A stretch of DNA of 57,024 bases from a virus: the IMG/VR virus record IMGVR_UViG_3300008113_004294, positions 1-57,024 of that record. One strand, written 5' to 3'. The translations under genes were made by a program, and so were the position numbers. Numbering within the stretch: the stretch's first letter is position 1; every line of letters starts with the position of its first letter. Of this stretch, positions 41,664 through 51,023 are shown in pieces. The notes under the pieces were generated by a model. The model was not told the DNA's origin and searched no databases. It saw only the letters and a program-made list of their open reading frames with translations.

Positions 41664-42992
41664 TTATGAAAGTGGATAACGGATAATAATTAAGCCTGAA
41701 CCACCTGCGCCACCAACAATAGTTCCACCAGTACCTCCACCTCCTCCACCTCCGCCAGTGTTTGCTGTTCCAGCAGTTCCTGTCGTTGGTGTTCCAGCGC
41801 CTCCAGCACCGCCACCGCCATAACCACCCCTTGATTGAGTACTATTAGTAAAGGCACCGCCTCCGCCGCCACCTGCATAGTAGTAAACTCCACCTACTAA
41901 TTCACCAGTACCAGTTACTGACCCCCAAGAATTAAAAATAAGACCATTACCACCATTACCTGCAGTCGTTGCGGTTCCATTTGTTCCAATCTGACCTGCA
42001 CCACCGCCACCGCCAGCACCACCATTGATTACTGAACCGATTCCGCCTGCATATCCTTGACCTACTGTTGGAGTGCCACCAGCATTACTGCCGTAAGCAC
42101 CTCCTCCACCACCTGAACCTCCTGATGCTCCAGCCACACCACCGTTACCTCCACCACCACCGCCAACTGTAGTAAAAGTAGAAAATATAGAAGACGAGCC
42201 TCGAACTCCATTAGTACCCGCTGTAGCACCACCTGAACCTACTAATGCAGTATAAACAGTTCCTGAATTAAGAGTTTGTGAAACAGGATTAAGTAGTCCT
42301 CCAGCACCTCCACCACCAGCCTCATTTATACTTCCTCCACCGCCGCCTGCAATAACTAAATATTCAGCACCAGTAATTTTCTGGGAAGGTATAAAAGATC
42401 CAGTACTAGTAAATGTATGATAAGCATAACCACCAGCAACTGTGAGTGTTCCACCTGTTGCTTTTACACCATTAGATATTCCATATAATGTAAATGTTGA
42501 ACCTGACAACAAAGTTCTTGGAGTATTATATCCATCTATGGTTATTGAAGTTATTGGGTTGGTGTCGCTACAAGAGTTTGAAGTAAATCCTACTTGCGAA
42601 CTGGTAGCATTGTTCTCTGCAGTTCCGTCAGAACTCCATAATTTTCTAGTATTAGAAGTATAATTAGAGAAATAAAACTCAGTATTAGAGTAAACTCCTG
42701 CTGTTGCTGTAGTAGCAGTACTTATTCCTGAATAGGCATATGTCAGTCCAGTAGCGCTTCCACCGTCAGCACCTGTTGAACTTCCAGTACCGTACATTCT
42801 TCTATTTGCATAAGTTGCAGCAGTATTACCATTAATAGTAATTCTTAAGTCATCTGCATAACTATCTCTTCCAGATCTTGCAGAGCAAACAATCTTCAAA
42901 TCAGTATAATTTTGCGGAATATTAGAAAAAACTATAGATGTAACATCTGAAGTAAGTGTATAAGTCTGAATAGGAATAATTGTATTTGGCAT
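41664..42992 (-). CDS. polyglycine adhesin-type protein 1
   Basis: 442 residues. The N-terminal domain (TSIVFSNIPQNYTDLKIVCS near 15-34, ending STFTLYGIS near 170) is shared by six proteins in this region. Residues about 210-435 are dominated by Gly runs with Ala/Ser/Thr, ending GLIIIRYPLS. Phage gp38-type adhesins fold such runs as packed polyglycine-II helices tipped by host-specific loops; that comparison is from composition. It is the last gene of its block, overlapping the next paralogue by 1 nt. Confidence 0.7.
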   Translation of the reverse strand: MPNTIIPIQTYTLTSDVTSIVFSNIPQNYTDLKIVCSARSGRDSYADDLRITINGNTAATYANRRMYGTGSSTGADGGSATGLTYAYSGISTATTATAGVYSNTEFYFSNYTSNTRKLWSSDGTAENNATSSQVGFTSNSCSDTNPITSITIDGYNTPRTLLSGSTFTLYGISNGVKATGGTLTVAGGYAYHTFTSTGSFIPSQKITGAEYLVIAGGGGGSINEAGGGGAGGLLNPVSQTLNSGTVYTALVGSGGATAGTNGVRGSSSIFSTFTTVGGGGGGNGGVAGASGGSGGGGGAYGSNAGGTPTVGQGYAGGIGSVINGGAGGGGGAGQIGTNGTATTAGNGGNGLIFNSWGSVTGTGELVGGVYYYAGGGGGGAFTNSTQSRGGYGGGGAGGAGTPTTGTAGTANTGGGGGGGGTGGTIVGGAGGSGLIIIRYPLS

Positions 42993-44353
42993 TAGACTGG
43001 ATACCTCACAATAACTAGACCCGAACCACCATTTTTTGGGTCACCAGTTGCGTCGCCACCACCGCCGCCGCCAGTGTTTGCTGTTCCTGCTGTGCCAGTT
43101 GATATAAAGCGGGCACCACCATTTCCGCCACCACCTGCACCACCTGTTCCTGCATAGTAACTTTGACCGCCATCATATGAGCCGCCTCCACCGCCACCTG
43201 CAATATAACCGCTAACACCTGTGCCAGTAGCATTAAGCCAAGAAGATAAAGTATTTAGACCAGGACCACCATTTCCAGCATTTTGTCCTGAAGCATTACC
43301 ACCTGTGTTGCCAGCACCACCACCGCCGCCGCCATGAGCATACCCAGTACTTCCTGACCCGCCATTTCCACCAGCATAGCCTTGCACTGGAGAAGTGGAA
43401 GGTGTATTTCCAGCACCACCTGCGCCACCGATGTAACCGCCACCACCACCGCCTGAGCCGCCGCTATTACCAGCCTTAAAAGAATCGTATGAACCTCCAG
43501 TGCCACCACCCGCAGATGTAGTTACCGCAAAAACTGAGTCCGAACCATTTGGATTTTTATAGGTTGTAGCAGCACCTGTGCCACCAGCACCAATTATTAC
43601 GGGATAACCTTGTGGTGTTACAGAGTAAGAAGTAGAAGTTCTATAACCACCAGCGCCGCCACCACCGCCGCCAACACCGCCCGCAACTCCACCACCACCT
43701 CCACCTGCAACTACTAAATAGTCAACAGACATTGCAGTTTTTACATCAAGAATACCTGAGTTTTTAAATGCGTGGTACCAATAAGTACCATCTGTAGTAA
43801 TAACATCTCCACCAGTTGCTTTAGGAACAGGAGCGGCTGCTTTGATTCCATAAAGAGTAAATGAACAACCAGAATTAAGATTACCATTTCCATATAAAGT
43901 TATAGATGTAATTGGTGAAGTATTTCTCCAAAGGTGCCCAAGAAGTTGTGTACTGGCAGTTGGATATCCACATCTGCTTATTGATGTTTTAAAAGTTGTT
44001 GCATTGGAATAATTCATTATGTGTGAAATACCACTTGTTGGATTTGTTGTATCTGTATCTCCAATAATGTATATTACTGATCCAGAATTTCTTCCTGATG
44101 TGACTGAAGTTATTCCTGTTAAATAAGTATTTGAATAATTAGATCCAGAGTCACCGTTAAATCTTAAAGAAACAAAGCCTGAACCACTTGACGTTGTTAT
44201 GTTAGTTGATACAATTACCAAATCTGTATAAGTAGTTGGAATATTAGAAAATGTAATAGAAGAAACTGCTCCTGATAAGGTTTGTGCATAAATTGGGGTA
44301 TAAGTACTAAACTCTCCTTGAGGACCACCACTGGGTGTAGTTGTTATAGGCAT
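42992..44353 (-). CDS. polyglycine adhesin-type protein 2
   Basis: 453 residues with the same two-part plan: N-domain (SSITFSNIPTTYTDLVIVST, ending CSFTLYGIK) and a Gly-rich domain from about residue 215 ending GLVIVRYPV. It differs from paralogue 1 mostly in the non-Gly loops, where receptor specificity would lie. Stop shared with the next start (TAATG). Confidence 0.7.
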   Translation of the reverse strand: MPITTTPSGGPQGEFSTYTPIYAQTLSGAVSSITFSNIPTTYTDLVIVSTNITTSSGSGFVSLRFNGDSGSNYSNTYLTGITSVTSGRNSGSVIYIIGDTDTTNPTSGISHIMNYSNATTFKTSISRCGYPTASTQLLGHLWRNTSPITSITLYGNGNLNSGCSFTLYGIKAAAPVPKATGGDVITTDGTYWYHAFKNSGILDVKTAMSVDYLVVAGGGGGGVAGGVGGGGGGAGGYRTSTSYSVTPQGYPVIIGAGGTGAATTYKNPNGSDSVFAVTTSAGGGTGGSYDSFKAGNSGGSGGGGGGYIGGAGGAGNTPSTSPVQGYAGGNGGSGSTGYAHGGGGGGAGNTGGNASGQNAGNGGPGLNTLSSWLNATGTGVSGYIAGGGGGGSYDGGQSYYAGTGGAGGGGNGGARFISTGTAGTANTGGGGGGDATGDPKNGGSGLVIVRYPV

Positions 44354-44955
44354 TATGCTACCTTGATTCCATATAACGCAGCAGTTGTTCCTGAAGCCCA
44401 GGTGGAACCATTTACTGGAGACAAAGAGATTGTACTAATAGCATTTGCAGAATTTCTCCAGTTTCCAGAACTAAGATCTACCTCTCCTGAGCCATTTTGG
44501 TCATTACCTGTAATTGCACGAAAACTTTTAGTTTTAGATGTACTTGAGTAATCTACAATATCTATAATGCTTACCCCAAAAATAGATGCAGAAGCATTTG
44601 CTGCTGTAATAGCAAAAGTTCTTCCATAGGTAGCACTACCACCTGTTAATGCTCCAGAACCTACTGAACTGCCATTACCCCACAAATCGTGGTTTGAGTA
44701 GTTAGCAGTAGTATCACTATTAAATACTAATTTAATTCCATCTTGTGTACTTGCAGTAGTTGATCTAGCCATCATTCTAATCTGCAAATGTGTATAATTT
44801 GCAGGTATATCACTAAAAACAATACTAGAAGCCGTACTAGTCAAAGTAACTGTAGCCAAAGCAAACATGCCACTCTGGAAGGTCGTCTGATCCCAAAGTT
44901 TAGACGACTTACCATTAGTCTGAATACTTGAGGTAGATAACCTTCTGAGTGCCAC
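44353..44955 (-). CDS. N-domain-only member of the adhesin family (copy 1)
   Basis: 200 residues, GTG start at 44955 after TAGGAG. Residues 35-200 are the N-terminal domain of the adhesin family (STASSIVFSDIPANYTHLQI, ending GTTAALYGIKVA) without the Gly-rich tail. It precedes the two polyglycine genes and may form the base to which they attach; that role is inferred from gene order. Confidence 0.65.
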   Translation of the reverse strand: MALRRLSTSSIQTNGKSSKLWDQTTFQSGMFALATVTLTSTASSIVFSDIPANYTHLQIRMMARSTTASTQDGIKLVFNSDTTANYSNHDLWGNGSSVGSGALTGGSATYGRTFAITAANASASIFGVSIIDIVDYSSTSKTKSFRAITGNDQNGSGEVDLSSGNWRNSANAISTISLSPVNGSTWASGTTAALYGIKVA

Positions 44956-44973
44956 GGTTTATTGCTCCTAAAA

Positions 44974-45210
44974 TTAGATTACGAGTACTGCTGCTTCTTC
45001 TTCTGTCAAAGGTGTTCCAGCAATTAGTTTTGCTCTTGCTGATGCTTTGAGTTCCGCCAATGCTTCGGCTGCTGCTACACGCTCTGCTTCTGCTTCTAGA
45101 GCGGCTGCTGCATCTTGATCACGCTGTGCAATTTCTGCAGCAGTCAAGGGAACAATCTTTTGTTCTCCACTGGCGCAATCAACTACGATCTTTGTTAATG
45201 CTTCAGACAT
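44974..45210 (-). CDS. small acidic coiled-coil protein
   Basis: 78 residues. A beta start (TKIVVDCASGEQKIVPLT) is followed by a highly Ala/Glu-rich helix (EIAQRDQDAAAALEAEAERV) and ends TPLTEEEAAVLVI. Small proteins with the PLTAAEIAQRD motif sit beside tail fibres in many phages and may be fibre chaperones or linkers. Start shared with the preceding stop. Confidence 0.6.
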   Translation of the reverse strand: MSEALTKIVVDCASGEQKIVPLTAAEIAQRDQDAAAALEAEAERVAAAEALAELKASARAKLIAGTPLTEEEAAVLVI

Positions 45211-45581
45211 TATTCAACTTCCTTCCATGAGGTTGTATCTTCATCCCATGTGAAGAATTTTCCTTCTTCAACAGGCATAGGTGTTGGGGCTTCCCAAAGA
45301 CATGTGTCTTCGTTAAGGTTCCATGAATCAAATGGCTTAGGTGGTATGAAAGCATCTCTGCCTGCATCATACTTAAAGCCAATACCCGCATAATTCTTGC
45401 GGTATGGAGTTCCACCATTTGAGTGTACTCCTCCGACGGTATTGTAAGAAGTTTTCTTCCATGTACCGCCAAGTCCTAGATCATCTGCCAAAAATTCTTG
45501 ACCACGATCTTCTTGTGCATCTGCAACTACTAAAACACGAAGGACTGTGCCCTCTGCGTCAATTTCTGCAAAATGTGCCAT
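45210..45581 (-). CDS. conserved fibre-region protein of aquatic phages
   Basis: 123 residues. MAHFAEIDAEGTVLRVLVVA and the centre RKNYAGIGFKYDAGRDAFIP then PKPFDSWNLNEDTCLWEAP resemble a protein I know from cyanophages and other aquatic phages near fibre genes. Trp/Tyr-rich, no catalytic motif. AAGGAGG precedes the ATG; own promoter upstream. Confidence 0.75.
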   Translation of the reverse strand: MAHFAEIDAEGTVLRVLVVADAQEDRGQEFLADDLGLGGTWKKTSYNTVGGVHSNGGTPYRKNYAGIGFKYDAGRDAFIPPKPFDSWNLNEDTCLWEAPTPMPVEEGKFFTWDEDTTSWKEVE

Positions 45582-45607
45582 TACTTACCTCCTTGTTTGT
45601 ATAACTT

Positions 45608-45616
45608 ATTATAGCA
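45608..45616 (-). promoter_or_regulatory. extended -10 promoter for the 123-residue gene
   Basis: TGCTATAAT on the minus strand, 26 nt before the ATG at 45581, between the two adhesin blocks. Confidence 0.65.
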
Positions 45617-45629
45617 TTAAAAATTTTTG

Positions 45630-47003
45630 TTATGCTTTGTATCTGATAATTACTATACCAGAACCACCAGAACCACCTTCATAGTAGTTAGAAGAAGTAG
45701 GTGAACTTCCACCTGCACCGCCGCCACCGCCAGTGTTACGGTCTCCGTTATTTCCTGCTCCTTCATCATTTGCTTTGCCGTTTCCTCCGCCGCCTATGCC
45801 TCCAGAACCAGCAGTTGTTCCTCTTGCTCCAGCACCGCCACCACCAGCAAAGTAAGTTGTAGTTCCGTTATACCAAATTCCTACACCAGCGCCACCATTT
45901 CCTGAAGTTGCACCTGAAACACCTGCAGCGCCTGCGCCACCGCCGCCACCGCCACGAGTGCCGCTACCTGCACCACCTGCATTACCCTGAGAAGAAGGAG
46001 AAACGGAGCCACCTGATCCAGAAGAACCAGCGCCACCACCACCAGAGGCTCCTGAAGTACCTGTAAATCCACTACTTCCATTATCACGACCACCACCGCC
46101 ACCACCTGCAGGGGCAAGAGTAAATGAACCAAACCCAAAGGTTGTTGTGTTTCCATTAGTTCCATTAGTTCCAAAACCTGAGCCTGCTGCATTAACTCCT
46201 GGTCCTGCTGCGCCACCTGCGCCAATTGTAATAGTTCCTGATGCTCCAGAAGGAAAAGATGTTAAAGAAGTTAGGTAACCTCCTGCACCACCACCTCCTG
46301 CACCATTACCTCCACCTTGAGCACTTCCTGCACCTCCACCACCAGCAAAAGCAAAGACATCTGCGGCTGGAATTGGTGCGGTAGTTGAAAAGGTTCCCGA
46401 AGAAGTAAAGGTATGGTAAACATAAGTACCATCAAATACTATATTTCCACCAGTTGCTTTGATTGAGTTACCTGCAGTTTTTGCAGCGTTTTTAATTCCA
46501 TAAAGAGTAAAAGTTGAATTCTCTGAAATTGTTCCAGCGGATGAAGATATATCAATACTTGTTATAGGATCAGGGTTTGACCAAAGACCTGAGGCAATTA
46601 TTAAATAGGCAATAGTTTGGTTTGCTTCAGTGGTGCAATCAACAGTGTAAGTTTTGTAAACATAACCCGTATAGTTTGGTATATTAATTTCTGTATTTGA
46701 AAATACGTTATCTGTTACAGGAGAGTTTACTCCTGGAAATCTTCCTATATCACCAGCAGTAGTTGCGCCAGTTCCAGTAGCAACGCTATCCCCACGTCCT
46801 TGAGCGTAGACGGAAGAGTAGCCTGTTGTGCTTCCATTAAACTTTAATCTTGCAATAGTTCCAGTATTTCCATCACTAGTTCTTGCAGAAATAAGTATTT
46901 TTAAATCTGTGTAATTTTGAGAAATATTAGAAAAAGTAACAGTTGATGTACCGCCTACCCCAACAGTAGTTGAACTAAGTTTTGTCATTGTCTCTAAACT
47001 CAT
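45630..47003 (-). CDS. polyglycine adhesin-type protein 3
   Basis: 457 residues: family N-domain (STVTFSNISQNYTDLKILIS, ending STFTLYGIK) and a Gly-rich domain from about residue 215 ending GIVIIRYKA. Start overlaps the upstream paralogue stop by 4 nt (ATGA). Second half of an upstream repeat of the gene cassette seen at 41.7-45.0 kb. Confidence 0.7.
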   Translation of the reverse strand: MSLETMTKLSSTTVGVGGTSTVTFSNISQNYTDLKILISARTSDGNTGTIARLKFNGSTTGYSSVYAQGRGDSVATGTGATTAGDIGRFPGVNSPVTDNVFSNTEINIPNYTGYVYKTYTVDCTTEANQTIAYLIIASGLWSNPDPITSIDISSSAGTISENSTFTLYGIKNAAKTAGNSIKATGGNIVFDGTYVYHTFTSSGTFSTTAPIPAADVFAFAGGGGAGSAQGGGNGAGGGGAGGYLTSLTSFPSGASGTITIGAGGAAGPGVNAAGSGFGTNGTNGNTTTFGFGSFTLAPAGGGGGGRDNGSSGFTGTSGASGGGGAGSSGSGGSVSPSSQGNAGGAGSGTRGGGGGGAGAAGVSGATSGNGGAGVGIWYNGTTTYFAGGGGAGARGTTAGSGGIGGGGNGKANDEGAGNNGDRNTGGGGGAGGSSPTSSNYYEGGSGGSGIVIIRYKA

Positions 47004-48328
47004 ACTGGATACCTCACAATTACAATACCTGAAGCACCATTAGATCCCTGGCGAGAGTTTACGCTAGTATACGATCCTCCACCACCGCCGCCGCCGCCAT
47101 TAACTGTTGGACTTGTTGGATTTACGTTTCCACTTGAACTTTGTTGTCCACCAGTTCCAGCATTTGTACCAGCAGTTCCTGCTGTACCAGTACTACCATT
47201 GACGTAAATACCTCCAGAACCTCCAGAACCAAAATGTGTTAAGCCTGAAATAGTTAGTCCAGAAAATATATTTGATAAGGCATATCCCTGTCCACCAGCA
47301 CCTGAAACACGAGTAGATGTATTGGCTGCTCCACCAGCAGAGGTTGCACCTCCACCTCCACCACCAGCATATCGCTCAGGTCCGCTACCTACTGCAAAAC
47401 CTGCACCACCAATATTTGTATTAGAACCTGAAGCACCTCCACCACTAGAACCTAGAGCACCACCGCCACCTGAACCACCAGTTTGTCCAGCCTGTAAACC
47501 AGCAGATGCATCACCAGTTCCACCGCCACCTCCACCTAATGAGGTTGTGTCAGAGGCAAAACTTGTAGTTGCACCATTTGCACCTGCAGATGAAGTGCTG
47601 GTTGCTGTAGCGCCACCGCCACCAATAGTAACTGTTTTGGTAACTCCAGAAGCAATTGACAAGTTATTAAGAATGTCTACTTCGCCTCCACCGCCACCAC
47701 CTGCGTTATTCCATCCTCCTCCGCCTCCACCGCCAACAGACAAAACATCGCAAGTTAGTGCTTGGTTTGTAACAAATGATTGAGTTTGGTTAAATACGTG
47801 ATACCAGTAATTTCCGTCGGTAAATAATAGACCACCAGTAGCCTTTGGAGTACCTGATTTAATACCGTATAGAGAAAAAGTAGTTCCTGTTTGAAAAAGA
47901 TTTGTTCCGCCAGTGCCACATTCAATTGATGTAATTGCTGCAGTACTACGCCATAAACCAATAGATGCTTTTACTCCACTTGTTGTATAATTACTGCGTG
48001 AAAGCGCAGTTTTAAAAGTTGTAGAGTTTGAGTAGTTATTAATGTGAGTAATTATATTTGACTGGGTAGCGATAATACTTCCATTATAAATATAAGTCTG
48101 ATTTGTATTTCTATTTGTTGATGTTGCACTACCATTTCCATCTATTTCAGTATTTGAATATAAAGAAGTTGTGTTACCATTAAAACGCAATGTAAAATAA
48201 GAACCTGTATTTGCAGTTCCATCTACAACAATAGTTAAGTGTGTGTAATCCTGTGGAATTCCAGAAAAAACTACTGAAGTTGTAGTTGAAGTTAAAACTA
48301 CCGACTGTAATGGTTTATAAGTAGGCAT
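47000..48328 (-). CDS. polyglycine adhesin-type protein 4
   Basis: 442 residues with N-domain (TSVVFSGIPQDYTHLTIVVD, ending TTFSLYGIK) and a Gly/Ala/Ser-rich domain ending GIVIVRYPV. It is followed directly by paralogue 3 and preceded by an N-domain-only gene with a 1-nt gap. Confidence 0.7.
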   Translation of the reverse strand: MPTYKPLQSVVLTSTTTSVVFSGIPQDYTHLTIVVDGTANTGSYFTLRFNGNTTSLYSNTEIDGNGSATSTNRNTNQTYIYNGSIIATQSNIITHINNYSNSTTFKTALSRSNYTTSGVKASIGLWRSTAAITSIECGTGGTNLFQTGTTFSLYGIKSGTPKATGGLLFTDGNYWYHVFNQTQSFVTNQALTCDVLSVGGGGGGGWNNAGGGGGGEVDILNNLSIASGVTKTVTIGGGGATATSTSSAGANGATTSFASDTTSLGGGGGGTGDASAGLQAGQTGGSGGGGALGSSGGGASGSNTNIGGAGFAVGSGPERYAGGGGGGATSAGGAANTSTRVSGAGGQGYALSNIFSGLTISGLTHFGSGGSGGIYVNGSTGTAGTAGTNAGTGGQQSSSGNVNPTSPTVNGGGGGGGGSYTSVNSRQGSNGASGIVIVRYPV

Positions 48329-48329
48329 T

Positions 48330-48908
48330 CTATTTTACTCCAAATAAAGAAAAAAGTGAATTTGCAGCAAAATTTCCTGTATTTGGAAATATTGTTATTG
48401 TATTAATTGCTGCTAACATACGCCAGTTACCTGAAGTAATCTGTAAAGCGCCACCTGTACCGTTTCTATCAAACCCACCAATACTACGGGCAGCCTTATA
48501 CTTAGTTGTATTAGCATAGTCTAATATGTCTGTTACTGACATTGCTGGATATGTGCTATCTCCAGCATTGAAACCAAGATAGAAAAAAGGTTGATTTGCT
48601 CCACCGCTTGATGACGTAGCGCCGCCACCACCAGCGCCATAAAAATAATGTTGAGAATAATTGCTACCATCTCCATTAAATGTTACTTGTATGTCAGAGT
48701 TGGCATTAGGTGACAAAACAAAAGAACGCAATTGTAAATGTGTGTAGGTAGCAGGAATAGACGAAAAAGTTACAGAAGAGGCGGTACCAGTTAAAAGAAC
48801 AGATCCTAAAGAATCAAAAGCCGAAGTAGCAGTAAAGCCATCCCAAATATCATTATACTTTGGCAAGCCATCTTGAATAGATGAGTCCGATGCTCTACTA
48901 ATTGCCAC
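48330..48908 (-). CDS. N-domain-only member of the adhesin family (copy 2)
   Basis: 192 residues, GTG start at 48908 after a G-rich site. Domain STHE-like start (AISRASDSSIQDGLPKYNDI) then TASSVTFSSIPATYTHLQLR and ending NSLFSLFGVK. It corresponds to copy 1 at 44353-44955, showing that a three-gene cassette (N-only, Gly, Gly) was duplicated. Confidence 0.65.
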   Translation of the reverse strand: MAISRASDSSIQDGLPKYNDIWDGFTATSAFDSLGSVLLTGTASSVTFSSIPATYTHLQLRSFVLSPNANSDIQVTFNGDGSNYSQHYFYGAGGGGATSSSGGANQPFFYLGFNAGDSTYPAMSVTDILDYANTTKYKAARSIGGFDRNGTGGALQITSGNWRMLAAINTITIFPNTGNFAANSLFSLFGVK

Positions 48909-48922
48909 TTACGTGACCCCCT

Positions 48923-49285
48923 TTAAGAAATTTCAGAGCCGAAGGCAGAAAATGACATTGTAGCAGCAGAAGCATAAACAGTAATAATATCTGTTGTACC
49001 TAGCGTGATACCAAGCGTAAGTGCTGTTGTATCATTTGCTGCAATTGGAACATCATAAGCAACATAGTGTTGTGTTGCAATTGACGCACCTGAAGGGCGA
49101 ACTGCAATACGGAATGTTCCTGCTGTTGATGCTTGATTACATACAGTAATTGTTGAAACAACTGTTGAAGTTGCTGAAGGGACTGTATAAAGATTTGTAT
49201 TTGTAGTAGCAGCCAAAGTTGCAGATCCATTACCTGATGAACCAGATGAACCTGTCTGTGCTAGTACCTTATATGCTGTTGGCAT
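48923..49285 (-). CDS. small surface or decoration protein, aquatic-phage type
   Basis: 120 residues: MPTAYKVLAQTGSSGSSGNG, then TVVSTITVCNQASTAGTFRI and ITVYASAATMSFSAFGSEIS. The same arrangement of short strands is known to me from cyanophage and pelagiphage proteins of unknown function near fibres. AAGGAG precedes the ATG. Confidence 0.7.
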   Translation of the reverse strand: MPTAYKVLAQTGSSGSSGNGSATLAATTNTNLYTVPSATSTVVSTITVCNQASTAGTFRIAVRPSGASIATQHYVAYDVPIAANDTTALTLGITLGTTDIITVYASAATMSFSAFGSEIS

Positions 49286-49306
49286 TGTTTATCTCCTTGT
49301 GATTAT

Positions 49307-49315
49307 ATTGTACCA
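49307..49315 (-). promoter_or_regulatory. extended -10 promoter for the 120-residue gene and adhesins
   Basis: TGGTACAAT on the minus strand, 21 nt before the ATG at 49285; TATAAT also overlaps at 49307-49302. This probably drives the upper adhesin cassette. Confidence 0.6.
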
Positions 49316-49318
49316 TAT

Positions 49319-50032
49319 TTACATACCGCCAAGTAAAAAGATATCTGGCAAAGATGCAGATCCGCCACCACCACTTGGTGCAGACCAGGCAGGGATTCCA
49401 GAAGAAACAGTGAGTACCTGTCCTTCACTTCCAATGCCTAATCTTGCTGGGGTATTAGAACCTGATGCATAAATAATATCACCAGTGGTACTAGTTAATG
49501 TATTATTTATTACCTGACTCAATAGGGCTACTGTGCCTGATGTGTCAGGAAATGTAATTGTTCTGTCTGCCGTTGGATCTGTGACAGTAAGAGTAGTTTC
49601 AAAATCGTTTGCTGTTGATCCCTCAAAAACAATGCTTGAATCATTTAATGTTAAACCAGTAACGACTGGAGACACTAGAGTGCTTGTCCACTGTAACCCA
49701 GTAGCGGTTGCACTATTAGCAATTAAAAATTGATTATTTGATCCCACTGCTAATTCTGCTGGTGTGCTTGCTGCAGAGGCTGAGATAAGTGAGCCTTTGG
49801 CTGTTAGAACATCTTCATCAACATAGTCATCACCAAAAGTTGTGATTTGAGATTGAAGGTTGTTTATTGTGTAGGCAATAGAAGGGTTAATAAGGTTTGC
49901 TGGGTTTGTTTCGCTGGTGTCAAAACTATATGAGCCATAGTGATATGCTCTTAGAGCAGCCTGGATATCTGCGGCATCCGCATATCCTGGAATCTTTGTT
50001 GGGACTAATACACCAATACTTTCAACTGCCAT
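49319..50032 (-). CDS. modular tail fibre (237 residues)
   Basis: After a short N-terminal docking part (GVLVPTKIPGYADAADIQAA) come units shared with the other fibres: one TDPTADRTITFP unit (near residue 148) and TAKGSLISASAASTP / GDIIYASGSNTP units. It ends with a Gly/Ser stretch and PDIFLLGGM. GAGGTGAT precedes the ATG. Confidence 0.7.
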   Translation of the reverse strand: MAVESIGVLVPTKIPGYADAADIQAALRAYHYGSYSFDTSETNPANLINPSIAYTINNLQSQITTFGDDYVDEDVLTAKGSLISASAASTPAELAVGSNNQFLIANSATATGLQWTSTLVSPVVTGLTLNDSSIVFEGSTANDFETTLTVTDPTADRTITFPDTSGTVALLSQVINNTLTSTTGDIIYASGSNTPARLGIGSEGQVLTVSSGIPAWSAPSGGGGSASLPDIFLLGGM

Positions 50033-50048
50033 ATATCACCTCACTAGA

Positions 50049-50057
50049 ATTATATCA
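50049..50057 (-). promoter_or_regulatory. extended -10 promoter for the 237-residue fibre
   Basis: TGATATAAT on the minus strand, 16 nt before the ATG at 50032, with GAGGTGAT in between. Confidence 0.65.
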
Positions 50058-50070
50058 TAAAGTATACAAT

Positions 50071-50670
50071 TTAAGACTCTTCGTCTGCTGCAACTATTGA
50101 TATAAATAAATGTGTTGTCACCTCTCCTGTCAAAAGTGCCCAGTCTCCATATGGACCAGAGTCTATATCGCTTCTATGTTCTACTGCCTTAAAGTTAATT
50201 ACAAGGTCATCTCCTGCACCTGCAAGTGCTGGAATAGACATTGATGAGGCAATTGGATTGTCATGAGCAATGCTGTATTGAACGTTAAAATTAGCGGCAG
50301 TTAAAGGAGTTCCAGTAACAGTAACAATATCTGCAATAGGAATAACTACTTGACCTTCTCCTGCTGCATATGTTGTTAAGTGATTCTCTGAATAAATAGT
50401 TGGGTTAATTTCAAGAATTTGAATCCATGTGTCTCCACCAGGCTCTGATACATATTGGTATAAATATCCATAGTCTGTTCCTGGAGATGTATTAATATAA
50501 AGATCGTTTAGAAGTGGAGTCTGACCAATTTCTACAATATTTGGATCTCCAACGCCAACGAATACTTGACTACCACGAGTTCCAGATGGTCCAATATCTA
50601 CAAGAACCTCTACCGTGCTTGGTGGACCTAAAACTGTTACATCGTCATTAGACAATAAAACTTCAGGCAT
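50071..50670 (-). CDS. fibre-region virion protein
   Basis: 199 residues, beta-rich. It begins MPEVLLSNDDVTVLGPPSTV, with a Gly/Pro turn (DIGPSGTRGSQVFVGVGDPN) resembling short collagen-like spacers, then an Ig-like C-terminal half. ATG overlaps the stop of the second RGDTA protein by 1 nt. Confidence 0.6.
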   Translation of the reverse strand: MPEVLLSNDDVTVLGPPSTVEVLVDIGPSGTRGSQVFVGVGDPNIVEIGQTPLLNDLYINTSPGTDYGYLYQYVSEPGGDTWIQILEINPTIYSENHLTTYAAGEGQVVIPIADIVTVTGTPLTAANFNVQYSIAHDNPIASSMSIPALAGAGDDLVINFKAVEHRSDIDSGPYGDWALLTGEVTTHLFISIVAADEES

Positions 50671-51023
50671 TAGACAGCACCTGTAATATCATCAGTAACT
50701 GTAATTGAACCAGTCAATACTGTTAAAATAACATCTGGTGTTGGTGTTGTATCTGTAATCTGAACGTCATAAACATATGTACCTGCTGCAAGCGTTCTTC
50801 CAACTGCAGGAGTAATTGTACAGGTAATAATATCTGTTGTTGCATTTACTGTTGCAGTTCCAACATACTGTGTACCAGTTGAACCACGACGATTTGCAAT
50901 TGTAAAAGTTGCACTATAGTTTGTCAAGTCATATGCAGAACCATTTGAAGTTTTTGGACGAATTACAAACTCTGCTGTGTCACCACGATAGTAACTAAAA
51001 TTGTATGTTCCTGGAAATGCCAT
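50670..51023 (-). CDS. RGDTA-motif beta-sandwich protein 2
   Basis: 117 residues. FSYYRGDTAEFVIRPKTSNG near residues 9-28 aligns with VVRGDTAAFRVYV of protein 1, and it ends TGSITVTDDITGAV. Its start shares one base with the stop of a 34-residue gene. Likely a small fibre or baseplate subunit. Confidence 0.6.
   Translation of the reverse strand: MAFPGTYNFSYYRGDTAEFVIRPKTSNGSAYDLTNYSATFTIANRRGSTGTQYVGTATVNATTDIITCTITPAVGRTLAAGTYVYDVQITDTTPTPDVILTVLTGSITVTDDITGAV

Noticed and set aside
47322-47783. Plus-strand 153-residue Pro/Ala-rich reading frame
   Set aside because: It is the complement of the GC-rich polyglycine coding region; Gly codons read as Pro on the other strand. No ribosome-binding site or promoter.
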